Positions 35,924-45,002 of a DNA stretch of 64,000 bases are shown in pieces (within the stretch, counting starts at the first letter, position 1; the number at the start of each line of letters is the position of its first letter). The position numbers and the translations under genes were made by a program. The notes beneath the pieces were generated by a model, which was not told where the DNA came from, made no database searches, and saw only the letters and a list, made by a program, of their open reading frames with translations. Origin of the DNA: Pyxidicoccus parkwaysis (GTDB taxonomy: Bacteria; Myxococcota; Myxococcia; Myxococcales; Myxococcaceae); the NCBI RefSeq assembly GCF_017301735.1, contig NZ_CP071090.1:10468001-10532000 (forward strand), in the 5' to 3' direction.

Positions 35924-38413
35924 ATGAAACGCATCAATCCAATGGCCATGCTCGTCATTGGCATGGCGTCATCCATCGCCGGAGCGCAAGACGCTGTACC
36001 CGCCCCGACGGCCGCACCAACCAATGAGCCCAGTGTCAGCGCACCCAACATGGCTGCGACTCAGGCCGCGGAAGCCGACCTGAAGCAGGCAGTCACCGTC
36101 GAATACAAGGGCGACAGCAGGTCCCTGGTGGTGCGGCAGAACAAACCTGCCATCAAGAGAGCATCCTCCGCACATGGCTACCACTTCGATGCGGCTCGCC
36201 TGCAGGTCATCCCGGCCACGATGCCGCCGTCACTCACCAAGCTGAGCTTCGACAAGGTGGAGTGCCCACCCGCGGCGTCCCCCACGCCGGAAGACAGAGA
36301 GCGGGAAGAGCGCGAGAGGGAAGACCTAGGTGCTCACTTCGACATCGTGTGGGAGCCACTGGAGAGGGCTCCGCTCGCCAGGGACGCCTTCCTGACCATC
36401 GGCTGCTGGCAGGTGTCGCTCCATGCCGTCCCCATTCCGCACGCCACCCAGCCCTACGTCGACACCTCCTGGTCCCGATTCGCAGTCGCAACCACCAGCA
36501 GCACGCAGGGCAGTACACTGTGTGCCTTCAGGCAGGTGGGCGTCATTTCTAACGTTGGCAACGCGGGCACTGTCCCGGGTGGCGTCACGGCGCCTGCCGC
36601 AGAGCCCTGGGGGAACTCCGTGCCCAGCGATTGCAAGGCCCAGCCTGGATGGACGGGTGTGCCTATCTCCATTCGCCCGGTGATGCTCGCGAAGCCTCAA
36701 GACCTGCTGAGCAGGTTCGGCAACAAGGGCGAAGAATATACGCCACTGCCCTCGGCGAACCGGGCCTTCGGTGTCGATGCAGAGGGCCTCGTCGACGATG
36801 CGTTTCAGGCGGTTGCGGACTTGGCCGTGGAGGAGGCCGAGGCCAAGGTGCTTCAAGCCTCCAATGAGTTGCTTTTGGACCGGTTGTGCGGCGAGGACTC
36901 GGCCCACTGGCTGTCGGAACAACTCCGTCTGAAGCAGGTGTCTCTCGATGACCTGAAGGGAGAGATGCTGTTCGGGAACACCTGCGCAGCCCTGCAGAAC
37001 GTCCGGCTCCGGGACCTCACGTCCGCGTCGAAGAACCTGCAGCAGGCCTTGCTCAAGGATGGGCTCTCGGTTGCACTTCTCGCGGCACGGCAAGCTCGCA
37101 TGAACTGCATTACCCCCGTCACCGGAACCTCCAAATGTTTCGCCGATTCGATTCGCGACCCTTATGCGAAGGAGCTGCTGGCAACATCCTTCGCGAGCCT
37201 TGGCACGCTTCTGGGGGCCGTCGTATTGGATCGCCGGGGCGCCTCGCTCAGTGATGCGCAACTCATCGTGCGGCAAGCCATTGGCGCGGTCGAGGAGTCC
37301 CTCGGCGGGAAGGTCGCTGGGAGACAAATCGCTACCCTCAACTCAAGGGAAGCTGACCTCGTCATCGCCGCCACCACACTGGCCTTCTGCCATGCGAACG
37401 GCCGCTGTGACACCCACCTCATCCGCGAGGTCCTCGAATCGCCCCAGAAGTTCTTCGACGTGTCCTTCGGAGGAACATTCCCACGGAACGACGCGGACCT
37501 GATGGACTTCCGCCGCAACGAGGCTCAGCTCGTCAACATCGTGACCGAGGGGCTTGAGGTCATGTCGCCCAAGACGCGAGCCGACGCGACTGAGGCAATC
37601 CGTCATGCCACCTCGTTCTTGAGATACCTCACGGACTACTGGCTTCAGAATGAATGCCAGGGAAACCAGAGTGAGGTCTGCAAATACAACCGCCGGAGGT
37701 TCGCCCAGCTCTTCGACTTGACGGATGCCATCGCCGACCGAGACGTTCCCATGGCCATCACCGCCACAGCGGCCGTCCTCGGCAACGCCCTGGTCTCCCA
37801 GGGGTCGGCAAGTGCTCCGACGGAGGAGCAGCAACTGCGCATCCAGCGGGTGATGCGCTATGCGAGCGCCATGGCGAGCTACGCGGGGACGTACAGCATG
37901 GCGCCGACGTCCTCGGACCCGACCCGTAGCCGGGAAGAGCAGCGAATTGCTCGGAAGCAGGCGCTGCGGAGTCTGGTGGACCTCGGCTCGGACCGCAGCA
38001 TGCGCAAACATGAACTGCTCGTCTCCCTGTCCGTCACGCCGGGCTTGCGCCCTTCGGCTGCCTACATCGACGGCAAGGCGAAGTTCGCCTTCCAGCCGTC
38101 TCTCCCTCTCGGAATCGCGTTGACCTATCAGGGGCAGGGTTCTGTGGGCTTCTATGCCCAGGGCTATGGTGCCGACCTGGGCCAGTACGCAGTCGTGGTC
38201 GATGCGCCCGAAGAGGGCTCCAGCACGTCCAAAGCCACGCCCTACAGCGCGCTGACTCTCGGGGGCACCGTCGGAATGAGCTACAAGGACTTCGTTATCG
38301 GAATTGACGGCCGCTGGACTCCGAACCTCGAAGGTGGGGGGGATAACGCCTGGCGCTCGAAAGGGTCTTTCGGTGTCCAACTCGGATACCACCTGCCGCT
38401 GATTACCTTCTAG
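35924..38413 (+). CDS. 829-residue secreted protein, helical middle, barrel-like C-terminus
   Basis: Not recognised. Signal MKRINPMAMLVIGMASSIAGAQ, GGGGGA-type site 9 nt before the ATG. Residues 60-260 are beta-rich with a charged PEDREREEREREDLG loop; 285-660 are helical with paired cysteines (RLCGEDSAHW, GNTCAALQNV, RMNCITPV, KCFADS); about 690-829 have alternating strands (LLVSLSVTPGLRPSAAYIDG, KDFVIGIDGRWTPN) and the chain ends in HLPLITF, a terminal Phe like outer-membrane proteins. It follows the vWA-protease gene closely and shares its less biased codon use. A surface receptor, substrate or anchor for the protease is a guess. Confidence 0.75.
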   Translation: MKRINPMAMLVIGMASSIAGAQDAVPAPTAAPTNEPSVSAPNMAATQAAEADLKQAVTVEYKGDSRSLVVRQNKPAIKRASSAHGYHFDAARLQVIPATMPPSLTKLSFDKVECPPAASPTPEDREREEREREDLGAHFDIVWEPLERAPLARDAFLTIGCWQVSLHAVPIPHATQPYVDTSWSRFAVATTSSTQGSTLCAFRQVGVISNVGNAGTVPGGVTAPAAEPWGNSVPSDCKAQPGWTGVPISIRPVMLAKPQDLLSRFGNKGEEYTPLPSANRAFGVDAEGLVDDAFQAVADLAVEEAEAKVLQASNELLLDRLCGEDSAHWLSEQLRLKQVSLDDLKGEMLFGNTCAALQNVRLRDLTSASKNLQQALLKDGLSVALLAARQARMNCITPVTGTSKCFADSIRDPYAKELLATSFASLGTLLGAVVLDRRGASLSDAQLIVRQAIGAVEESLGGKVAGRQIATLNSREADLVIAATTLAFCHANGRCDTHLIREVLESPQKFFDVSFGGTFPRNDADLMDFRRNEAQLVNIVTEGLEVMSPKTRADATEAIRHATSFLRYLTDYWLQNECQGNQSEVCKYNRRRFAQLFDLTDAIADRDVPMAITATAAVLGNALVSQGSASAPTEEQQLRIQRVMRYASAMASYAGTYSMAPTSSDPTRSREEQRIARKQALRSLVDLGSDRSMRKHELLVSLSVTPGLRPSAAYIDGKAKFAFQPSLPLGIALTYQGQGSVGFYAQGYGADLGQYAVVVDAPEEGSSTSKATPYSALTLGGTVGMSYKDFVIGIDGRWTPNLEGGGDNAWRSKGSFGVQLGYHLPLITF

Positions 38414-38592
38414 CTGTCGCCATTTGAGGCCCGCCTCTGACGGCAGTGCTCATGACGAACGGGAGCGCCGAGTGACTTCAACCCGGAGCTCCTGCCCTGG
38501 AGCGCCTGCTCCGCTGACCGCCCTCCCCTGGTGTCCCGGCTGTCTCCGTCTCCACATTCCAGTCGGGACCTTCAGACGGAAGGAGACAGGCG

Positions 38593-39393
38593 ATGAAGCG
38601 ATGGATGGGTTGGATGCTGGCAGGTTCGCTCGCGACGGGTGGCTCAGCCTTCGCGCAGCATGAAGAGGGACAGACGCAGCCCTCGGAAGAACGCAGCGGG
38701 CAGAAGCCGGACGGCACGCTGAACGGCACCGACGACACCCAGAGCATGTTCCGCATGGGCGAGGCCCAGGCCATCGACAAGGGCGAGAGCGCCATGAGCG
38801 GTACGCCGGGCACCGGCGGCTCCGGCCAGCAAGCCATGCAGGGTGCCCAGCCGGATGCGGCTGGCATGAAGCTGATGGACGAGGGTCTGCTGCCCATCCC
38901 CACCGATGAGAAGGCCTTCCTGGAGGTGCTGCACCACGGCAACCAGTCGGAGGTGCAGATGGGCATGCTCGCGCAGCAGCGGGGCTCGTCGCAGGGCGTG
39001 AAGGACTATGGCGCGAAGCTCGTGAAGGACCATCAGGCCGCGGACCAGAAGCTCATGGCGTACGCGCAGAAGAAGAACCTCCAGCTCGGTGAGCCGAAGG
39101 CGGACAACGACTTCGCGAAGGTGATGAAGAACGCCGACGAGGCCGAGATGGCGAAGCTCCAGTCCCTCCACGGCCCCGCCTTCGACCGCGCCTACCTCGC
39201 CAACATGGTCTCCGAGCACGACGCGGACGTCGCCAAGGTGATGGCCGGCCAGAAGCAGTTCGCCAGCAACGCCGAGCTGAAGAAGGAGCTCGATGGACTG
39301 CTGCCCACGCTGAAGCAGCACCGCGAGCAGGCGTACAATCTGCTCGGCCAGGAGAAGCCGCGTCAGGCCCGCACGCCCGCGAAGAGCCGCTGA
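38593..39393 (+). CDS. DUF4142 periplasmic protein
   Basis: A 266-residue protein with signal MKRWMGWMLAGSLATGGSAFA. After a low-complexity Gly/Gln/Ser stretch (25-95) comes the DUF4142 ferritin-like four-helix domain: FLEVLHHGNQSEVQMGMLAQQRG, VKDYGAKLVKDHQAADQKLM and MVSEHDADVAKVM. DUF4142 proteins are usually around 180 residues; the extra length is the N-terminal linker. AAGGAGA precedes the ATG. The family role is not established, sometimes linked with stress. Codon use returns to the high-GC norm here. Confidence 0.9.
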   Translation: MKRWMGWMLAGSLATGGSAFAQHEEGQTQPSEERSGQKPDGTLNGTDDTQSMFRMGEAQAIDKGESAMSGTPGTGGSGQQAMQGAQPDAAGMKLMDEGLLPIPTDEKAFLEVLHHGNQSEVQMGMLAQQRGSSQGVKDYGAKLVKDHQAADQKLMAYAQKKNLQLGEPKADNDFAKVMKNADEAEMAKLQSLHGPAFDRAYLANMVSEHDADVAKVMAGQKQFASNAELKKELDGLLPTLKQHREQAYNLLGQEKPRQARTPAKSR

Positions 39394-39891
39394 GCCGGCT
39401 GAAGGCGCTCGTCGCTCCGGGTCCACGCAATGACATGCGTGGGACGGAGCGACGGAGTCAGCATCATCGCAGTCCCACCGCGCGGCAGGCTAAGCGGCTC
39501 GGCCGGGGACACCGTGGGTCAGGCCTTCTGTCCCCCGGTGTACAGCGAGAGCCGCACGTCCTCCGGGCCGCGGGTGTGGGGTGAAGAGGAGCGACCGGCG
39601 CCGCCGTGTTCGCATGCACACCGCTGTGGGCTCGCGGGACGGCTTCCGCACGGGCTCGGCGCCTTTCGTTGTTACAGCATCCTTTTCCCCTTTCTACAGG
39701 CTCCCTTGCCGGCTGCGGCGCGAGGACGTGCGTGTGGCCTCGCACTGGAGGCACGAGCGCTGCATTGCCGGTGACAAGCGGGTCCTCCGTGAGGTGGAGG
39801 TTCCGCCAGCCATTGGACCGTTCAGCCACCCTGGAAGGCGCGGCACGACCCCTGCTTCTCGTGCGTTGCATCAGCAAGGGGGATTCGGGAG
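39394..39891. other. 498-bp intergenic region
   Basis: No convincing gene. It holds the hairpin at 39410-39454 just after the DUF4142 gene. Frames crossing it are Arg/Pro/Ala-rich artefacts of composition. TTTCGTTGTTACAGCATCC near 39664 is the most AT-rich part and could be promoter for the TPR gene. Confidence 0.5.
39410..39454. terminator. Long hairpin after the DUF4142 gene
   Basis: CGTCGCTCCGGGTCCACGCA (39410-39429) pairs with the segment ending GACGGAGCGACG (to 39454): two perfect blocks of 10 and 7 bp around a small bulge. No T-run. Likely terminator, 16 bp past the stop. Confidence 0.6.
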
Positions 39892-40935
39892 ATGGGCGAG
39901 CGCGAGTTGATGAAGCTGAGGGAGTTGAAGGAAGCCGCGCATGCCCTGTTCGCGCGAGGGCGGTATGCACAGTGCTCGGAGACATACGAGCGCATCCTCC
40001 GTCTGGCGCCGAAGGACCCGAACGTGCGCGTGCGCCACGCGGAGTCCTGCCGCCGCGCGGGGGACCGGCAGTCCGCCATCAGCTCGTATCGCATGGCAGC
40101 GACGCTGCTATTGGAACAGGGTTGCGAATCACGAGCCCGGGGCGCGCTGCGCGCCGCGCTCGAGCTGGACCCGAGAGACCCGATGATTCTCTCGGACCTG
40201 GCGCGGCTGGGGCAGCCATTCCCCATCAACGCGCCAGAGGACGACCGGCCTGCTGCAAGCGCCGTCCACGTCTTCGAGCGGCCCCCCGCGCCTCCCTCGT
40301 GGGCGAGGGGCTCCGCGGCGCATCGGGCCGCGCCAGGTCAGGTGGTGCCGCCGCCTTCGCCTCCGTCGTACATCATCCGCGCGGCCGAGGAGACGCCGGC
40401 TCCGAGCGCACTGCCCGCCGTGCCCGCTGTCGCGCCGGTGAACGCGGAGTCCCTGCGCGCGGCCGGGCACACGATTGTGCCGATTCCGATGCTGCGTCCG
40501 GTGAACGCCCGCAACGTCGCGCCGAGCATCACGCCCGTCATCCAGGGACGGCTCATCACACAGGCGCCCGTGCCGCCGTCCTCGCGGACGAATGGAGCCG
40601 CCGTGCCTCCCGTCCTCTCCGAGCCGGCGGTGAGGCCCCACATGCCTCCGGCGCTGCGTCCCTCCGGCATCGCGCCCAAGCAGGCCGCGAGCTCCGGGTC
40701 CACGCCGTTGACGATGGTGCCCATTCCCCGGGCCGGTGATGCGCCTACCGGCGCGCCGTCGGTGATGCCGTACCGTCCCGAATTGCGCCGCCTGGGCCCG
40801 AATGCGGTGGCACTCCGTGTGTCTCCGCAGGCGCGCTGGGTCATCATCCGCTCGGACAGCCCGCTGGAGGTGAGCCGCGCGGAGTCGCTCCCCGTGCCCG
40901 GTGACGCCGCGCCGAGACCCTCGCCCCACCCCTGA
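39892..40935 (+). CDS. TPR protein with long Pro/Ala-rich tail
   Basis: A 347-residue cytoplasmic protein. Residues 5-110 hold three TPR-like helical pairs (ALFARGRYAQCSETYERILRLAPKDPNVRVRHAESC, LRAALELDPRDPMILSDLARLG seen in part). The remaining 235 residues are Pro/Ala/Val-rich, low complexity, with IVPIPMLRP and TMVPIPRAG recurring. The ATG 39892 follows GGGGGATTCGGGAG; Met7 is an alternative. Similar TPR-plus-disordered-tail proteins are frequent in myxobacteria as scaffolds. Function unknown. Confidence 0.8.
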   Translation: MGERELMKLRELKEAAHALFARGRYAQCSETYERILRLAPKDPNVRVRHAESCRRAGDRQSAISSYRMAATLLLEQGCESRARGALRAALELDPRDPMILSDLARLGQPFPINAPEDDRPAASAVHVFERPPAPPSWARGSAAHRAAPGQVVPPPSPPSYIIRAAEETPAPSALPAVPAVAPVNAESLRAAGHTIVPIPMLRPVNARNVAPSITPVIQGRLITQAPVPPSSRTNGAAVPPVLSEPAVRPHMPPALRPSGIAPKQAASSGSTPLTMVPIPRAGDAPTGAPSVMPYRPELRRLGPNAVALRVSPQARWVIIRSDSPLEVSRAESLPVPGDAAPRPSPHP

Positions 40936-40944
40936 GCCGTCACG

Positions 40945-41748
40945 TCAGGCCGCCAGCGCGTCCACGAGCCGCGGAAGCACGACCTCCGCGCGCTCGGCCA
41001 CGACCTGGATGCCCTGATGGGGACTCACTCCAGACGGGTCGATGCTGATGACCCGCGCGCCGTTCAACAGCCCCTTCTCCGAGACGCGGTCCGTGATTCC
41101 CACGGAGAAGGACGTCCCGATGAACACCACGAGCGTCGCGTACTTCGCCGTCCGGAGCACGTGCTCGAACTGGTACGACGTGTGCTCCGTGTAGAGCTCG
41201 TCGAACCACAGCACGTGCGGGCGGAGCCTGCTGCGACACGCGGGGCAGCGCGGCACGGACTCGGGGCTCGGGTCCGCGTGGAGCGGCCCGAAGTCCAGCT
41301 CCGCCATGGGCAGCGTGCCCGAGGGCGGGCCCTGCTTGCAGCCCCGCTGCGTGCACCGCGCCCGGTCCAGGCTGCCATGCACCTTCACCAGTGCCTGGCT
41401 TCCGGCCTGCTCATGCAGCGTGTCCACGTTCTGCGTGACGAGGAGGAACTCGCGCCCCTGGCGCCGCTGCCACTGCTCCCACGCGGCGAGCGCCCGGTGC
41501 GCGTCGTTGGGCTTCGCGCCCCGGGCCAGCTCGAACCGCTTCAGGTACCAGAGCCACGACTCATGGGGCACCCGCTTGAAGTACGCCCAGGTCCCCTTCT
41601 CCGTCACGTCGTTCGCCCACACCGCGCCGGGGTCCGGGCCGCGGAACGTCGGAATGCCGCTCGCGAGACTCACTCCCGCGCCGGTGACGACGAGCGTCTT
41701 CTGTCCCACTGGCCCTCGCACCGAGGCGAGGAGCGCATCGAAGTCCAT
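40945..41748 (-). CDS. Sir2-family NAD-dependent protein deacylase
   Basis: A 267-residue sirtuin. GAGVSLASGIPTFRG at residues 23-37, TQNVDTLHEQAGS at 105-117, catalytic His124 in KVHGS, and zinc ligands Cys132, Cys137, Cys168 and Cys171. FIGTSFSVGI is the late NAD-binding loop. The first zinc pair is CTQRGC, spaced four rather than the usual two. Removes acetyl or other acyl groups from lysines; cytosolic. The end converges on the TPR gene with 9 bp between stops. Confidence 0.93.
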   Translation of the reverse strand: MDFDALLASVRGPVGQKTLVVTGAGVSLASGIPTFRGPDPGAVWANDVTEKGTWAYFKRVPHESWLWYLKRFELARGAKPNDAHRALAAWEQWQRRQGREFLLVTQNVDTLHEQAGSQALVKVHGSLDRARCTQRGCKQGPPSGTLPMAELDFGPLHADPSPESVPRCPACRSRLRPHVLWFDELYTEHTSYQFEHVLRTAKYATLVVFIGTSFSVGITDRVSEKGLLNGARVISIDPSGVSPHQGIQVVAERAEVVLPRLVDALAA

Positions 41749-41794
41749 CTCAGGCTCCGTGACGCGCCCCGGAGTCCAGGGCGCGCCCGAAAGC

Positions 41795-42124
41795 CTACAT
41801 GGACACCGACTTCTTCGGGTCCACCTGCTTCTTCTGCTCCGGAGCCGGAGCCTTCGCGGGCGTCTGCTGCGCCTCGGAGCTCTCGACGGGGAGCTGCGCC
41901 TTCACCGGCGCCTCGCAGTGGTCACCCTTGCGATTCGGGTGGCAGTGCCGGATGCCGTACACATGGTGGCACCCACAGGGGTCCACCCGCTTCTTCGCGC
42001 AGATGGAAGGATTGAACACCGGCGCGGCCACCAGCTCCGGCGTCTCCTTCGTCGTCGACTCGTTCTGTTCCGCGGGCGCCGCGTTCAGCGCCACCGCCAG
42101 GAAAATCCCACCGAGAAGTCCCAT
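41795..42124 (-). CDS. Small exported Cys/His-rich protein
   Basis: A 109-residue protein from ATG 42124 with a short signal (MGLLGGIFLAVALNAAPA). The mature part has a Cys/His cluster, CAKKRVDPCGCHHVYGIRHC followed by HPNRKGDHC (five Cys, four His), and a Pro/Gln/Lys-rich tail. The cluster could bind metal or be disulfide-linked. Family unknown. It lies upstream of the sirtuin gene on the same strand (46 bp gap), possibly co-transcribed. Confidence 0.65.
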   Translation of the reverse strand: MGLLGGIFLAVALNAAPAEQNESTTKETPELVAAPVFNPSICAKKRVDPCGCHHVYGIRHCHPNRKGDHCEAPVKAQLPVESSEAQQTPAKAPAPEQKKQVDPKKSVSM

Positions 42125-42445
42125 CGCCCAACCCCCTACCTGGATGCCGCAATGGATGGGAATGGGCGCGAAACACCGCAAGCCCCTCGGAGATCACTTC
42201 CGGGGCATTCGCCCGAGAGCCGACGCTCGACGTCGGGCCTGGCTCCTACCAACGTGGGACCTGGACGTCGTCGCGGCAACAGCGCGGGCCTTGGGCCGTG
42301 CCTTCCCCGGGGCGAAATCGCTCGCCTTCCCGGCCGCCCTCCCATCATTCTCGGAGCGGCGCGGTTTTTCGGGTGTCCGGAGTCAGTCTCTTCCGGATGC
42401 TCCCGTCGCTGGCGCGTGTTCACCCCTGTCCGGGGGATTCAAGTC
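42125..42445. other. 321-bp divergent intergenic
   Basis: Between the small exported protein (minus) and rtcB (plus). It should hold both promoters. No gene is credible here and no clear RtcR/sigma-54 site (TGGCAC-N5-TTGC) was found. GCGGTTTTTCGGGTG near 42361 is the only T-rich patch. Confidence 0.45.
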
Positions 42446-43798
42446 ATGAGCTGGAAGCAACGTCTCGAAAAGGCCGCCGAAGGCCACTACGTCCTGCCGA
42501 AGACCAAGACCATGAAGGTCGACGCGGACCTCTTCCTGTCCGACAAGCTCCTCTGGGGCGAGGGCCCCGAAGAGCCGGGACTGGAGGACGCCGTCTTCGA
42601 CCAGGTGGTCAACGCCGCGTCCTTCCCCGGTGTCACGCGCGTCGCCGTCACGCCCGACTGTCACGTGGGGTACGGCGTGCCCATCGGCACCGTGGTGGAG
42701 ACGGACGGCATCCTCCTGCCCACCGCCGCCGGCTACGACATCGGCTGCGGCATGGTGCAATTGCAGACAACCCTCCTCGCCGAGGACGTCGCCGACCCCG
42801 TCAAGCGCCGCAAGTGGATTGACGAAGTCACGCGCCGCATCGCCGTGGGCGTGGGCGCCAGCCGCGCGCAGAAGCAGCGCAAGGTGACGGACCGCACCTT
42901 CGCCGAAGTCGTCCGCCACGGCGCCAAGGCCCTGGGCCGCGGCTCGTCGGTGACGGAGCGCGACTTCATCCCCGTCGAGGACGACCGGGTGGACATCCCC
43001 GAGCGCGCCTTCGGCAAGAGAGACCAGCTGGGCAGCCTGGGCGGCGGCAACCACTTCACCGAGATGCAGGTGGACCAGGACGGGCGCGTCTGGGTGATGC
43101 TGCACACCGGCAGCCGCGGCTTCGGGTGGAACATCGCCAAGCACTTCTTCGTGGCGGGCGCCGCGCAGCTCGGCCTCAAGAGCCGCAGCGAGGACTTCGT
43201 GTGGCTGGACGCGGAGAGCGCGCTGGGCCGCGCGTACTGGAACCTCCACAACATGGCGGCCAACTTCGCCGTGGCCAACCGGCTCATCATCGGCGAGGCC
43301 GTGTGCGCCGCGCTGGAGGACGTCTTCGGCGGCACCGCCAGCGTGTATTACGAAATCTCCCACAACCTCATCCAGAAGGAGGCGGGGAAGTTCGTCGCGC
43401 GCAAGGGCGCCACGCGCGCGTTTCCGGCGAACCACCCCGCGCTCAAGAAGACGCCGTGGGAGAAGACGGGCCACCCGATTCTCATTCCCGGCTCCATGGA
43501 GACGGGCAGCGCCATCCTGTTCGCGGAACAAGGCGCACAGAAGTCCATCTACTCGGTGAACCACGGCTCCGGCCGCCGGCTGTCTCGCGGCGAGGCGCGG
43601 CGCGTGCTGAAGCAGGACGCCACCGACAAGCGCATGGCCGAGGCGGGCATCCTCCTCAACACGCGCAACACGCCGCTCGACGAGTCCGGGCCCTGCTACA
43701 AGAACCTGGACGACGTGTTGGAGACGGTGGAGCTGGCCGGGCTCGCCCGCGTGGCCCACCGCCTCAAGCCCGTGGCCTGCATCAAGGGCGCGGACTGA
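42446..43798 (+). CDS. rtcB: RtcB RNA-splicing ligase
   Basis: A 450-residue RtcB. Mn/GTP-site motifs in order: TPDCHVGYGVPIGTV (Cys and His ligands), AAGYDIGCGMVQL, GSLGGGNHFTEMQVD, MLHTGSRGFG, YYEISHNLIQKE and the guanylation region VNHGSGRRLSRGEA with the nucleophile His. It joins 3'-phosphate or 2',3'-cyclic phosphate RNA to 5'-OH ends using GTP, for RNA repair. GGGGGATTC precedes ATG 42446. No archease or RtcA gene is adjacent. Confidence 0.96.
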   Translation: MSWKQRLEKAAEGHYVLPKTKTMKVDADLFLSDKLLWGEGPEEPGLEDAVFDQVVNAASFPGVTRVAVTPDCHVGYGVPIGTVVETDGILLPTAAGYDIGCGMVQLQTTLLAEDVADPVKRRKWIDEVTRRIAVGVGASRAQKQRKVTDRTFAEVVRHGAKALGRGSSVTERDFIPVEDDRVDIPERAFGKRDQLGSLGGGNHFTEMQVDQDGRVWVMLHTGSRGFGWNIAKHFFVAGAAQLGLKSRSEDFVWLDAESALGRAYWNLHNMAANFAVANRLIIGEAVCAALEDVFGGTASVYYEISHNLIQKEAGKFVARKGATRAFPANHPALKKTPWEKTGHPILIPGSMETGSAILFAEQGAQKSIYSVNHGSGRRLSRGEARRVLKQDATDKRMAEAGILLNTRNTPLDESGPCYKNLDDVLETVELAGLARVAHRLKPVACIKGAD

Positions 43799-43994
43799 GT
43801 CAGGTCGCGGCCGGGCTTACGGCCGGCGGCACCGTCCCCGCAATCCCCGGGAATCCGGGGCGCCGGACGCCTGTCCGCCTGCCCTCGAGGGAGGGTGGGG
43901 CCACACTCCCCGGGTATGGAATCAGGACATGACGCGTGGGGCTCGTGGGGGCGGGCCGGGGACGCTACAGTGGGCGCCCTTGGAGTCTCCGAGA

Positions 43995-44981
43995 ATGACC
44001 TCGCCGTCCCCTGCTGCCCGTCCGCCCGCGGCTTCCTCCCGCGAGGCGGAGCTGACTCGCGCCGAGACCGAGCTGTCCTCCCACGAGGCCCGGCTCGCCG
44101 AGCAACTCGCCCGTGCCGCCGCCGAGGCCTCCGCCCTGGCCCAGCGGCTGAACCAGACGCGCGCGGCGCTGGAGCGCGTGCGGTCCGAGCCCGACGCGGA
44201 CCCGACGCTGGGCGACCTGGCCGCGAGGCTGGACGCGGCGGCGGTGCCGGCCCTGGACGTGGAGTCCCCGCGCGAGCGGGCGCTCGCGGCGCGACAGGCG
44301 GCGCTGGAGGCCCGGCGCAAAGCAGGACAGGAGATGCAGGCCGCGCTGAAGGCCCACCAGGAGCAGGCCGCGCAGGTGGCTCGCGCGGTGGCCGACGCGG
44401 AGACGGTGGTGAAGCTCCAGGTGGAGGCCGCGGCGGCGCGCACCCGGGCGAAGCAGGAGGCGGCGACGCGGGCCCAGCAGGAGGCCGCGCGGGCGCGTCA
44501 GGCCGAGCAGGCCCGGGCGCGGGGCACCCCGGCGGCGCCGACTCCTTCGGTTCCGCCAGCCATGATTCCGAAGGGCGCGCGGCCCTCCGGGTCCGAGGCT
44601 GCCGTGGGCTCGCGGCCCTCGGGGTCCGAGGCTGCGATGGACGCGCGGCGCAACGGGCGGGTGCGGATGCACACGTCCATCGACATGCGCAGCGACTCGA
44701 ACTTCTTCACCGGCTTCTCGATGGACATCAGCGAGGGCGGCGTCTTCATCGCCACGGTGGACCCGGTGGCGCGCGGCACGCAGGTGGAGCTGGACTTCAC
44801 GCTGCCGGGCGGCCGGCCGATGAAGGTGACGGGCGTGGTGCGCTGGGTGCGCGAGTCCAACCCCCGCACTCCCGAGCTGATGCCCGGCGTGGGCGTGCAG
44901 TTCACCGGCCTCGCGTCCGAGGTGGCCCACGCCATCTCCACCTTCGTCACCACGCGCGACCCGATGTTCTTCCCGGACTGA
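43995..44981 (+). CDS. Coiled-coil PilZ-domain protein (myxobacterial TIGR02266 type)
   Basis: A 328-residue protein from ATG 43995. Residues 12-195 are Ala/Glu/Arg/Gln-rich heptad sequence (coiled coil). A repeated spacer (RPSGSEAAVGSRPSGSEAAM) leads into a PilZ domain at about 210-325: RRNGRVRMHTSIDM, NFFTGFSMDISEGGVFIAT, VELDFTLPGG and GVGVQFTGL. The RxxxR plus D/NxSxxG c-di-GMP motif appears as RRNGR and DISEGG, so binding is likely. Myxobacteria use such proteins in motility and development; the specific role here is unknown. Confidence 0.88.
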   Translation: MTSPSPAARPPAASSREAELTRAETELSSHEARLAEQLARAAAEASALAQRLNQTRAALERVRSEPDADPTLGDLAARLDAAAVPALDVESPRERALAARQAALEARRKAGQEMQAALKAHQEQAAQVARAVADAETVVKLQVEAAAARTRAKQEAATRAQQEAARARQAEQARARGTPAAPTPSVPPAMIPKGARPSGSEAAVGSRPSGSEAAMDARRNGRVRMHTSIDMRSDSNFFTGFSMDISEGGVFIATVDPVARGTQVELDFTLPGGRPMKVTGVVRWVRESNPRTPELMPGVGVQFTGLASEVAHAISTFVTTRDPMFFPD

Positions 44982-45002
44982 CGGCGGCCGCGCGGCCCCG
45001 CT

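Noticed and set aside
39454..39891. Frames crossing the 0.5-kb gap before the TPR gene
   Set aside because: Low-complexity Arg/Pro/Ala sequence with no start site signals; judged non-coding.
44986..44997. GGCCGCGCGGCC palindrome between PilZ and the radical SAM gene
   Set aside because: Short, no loop space for a stable hairpin, expected often at this GC content.
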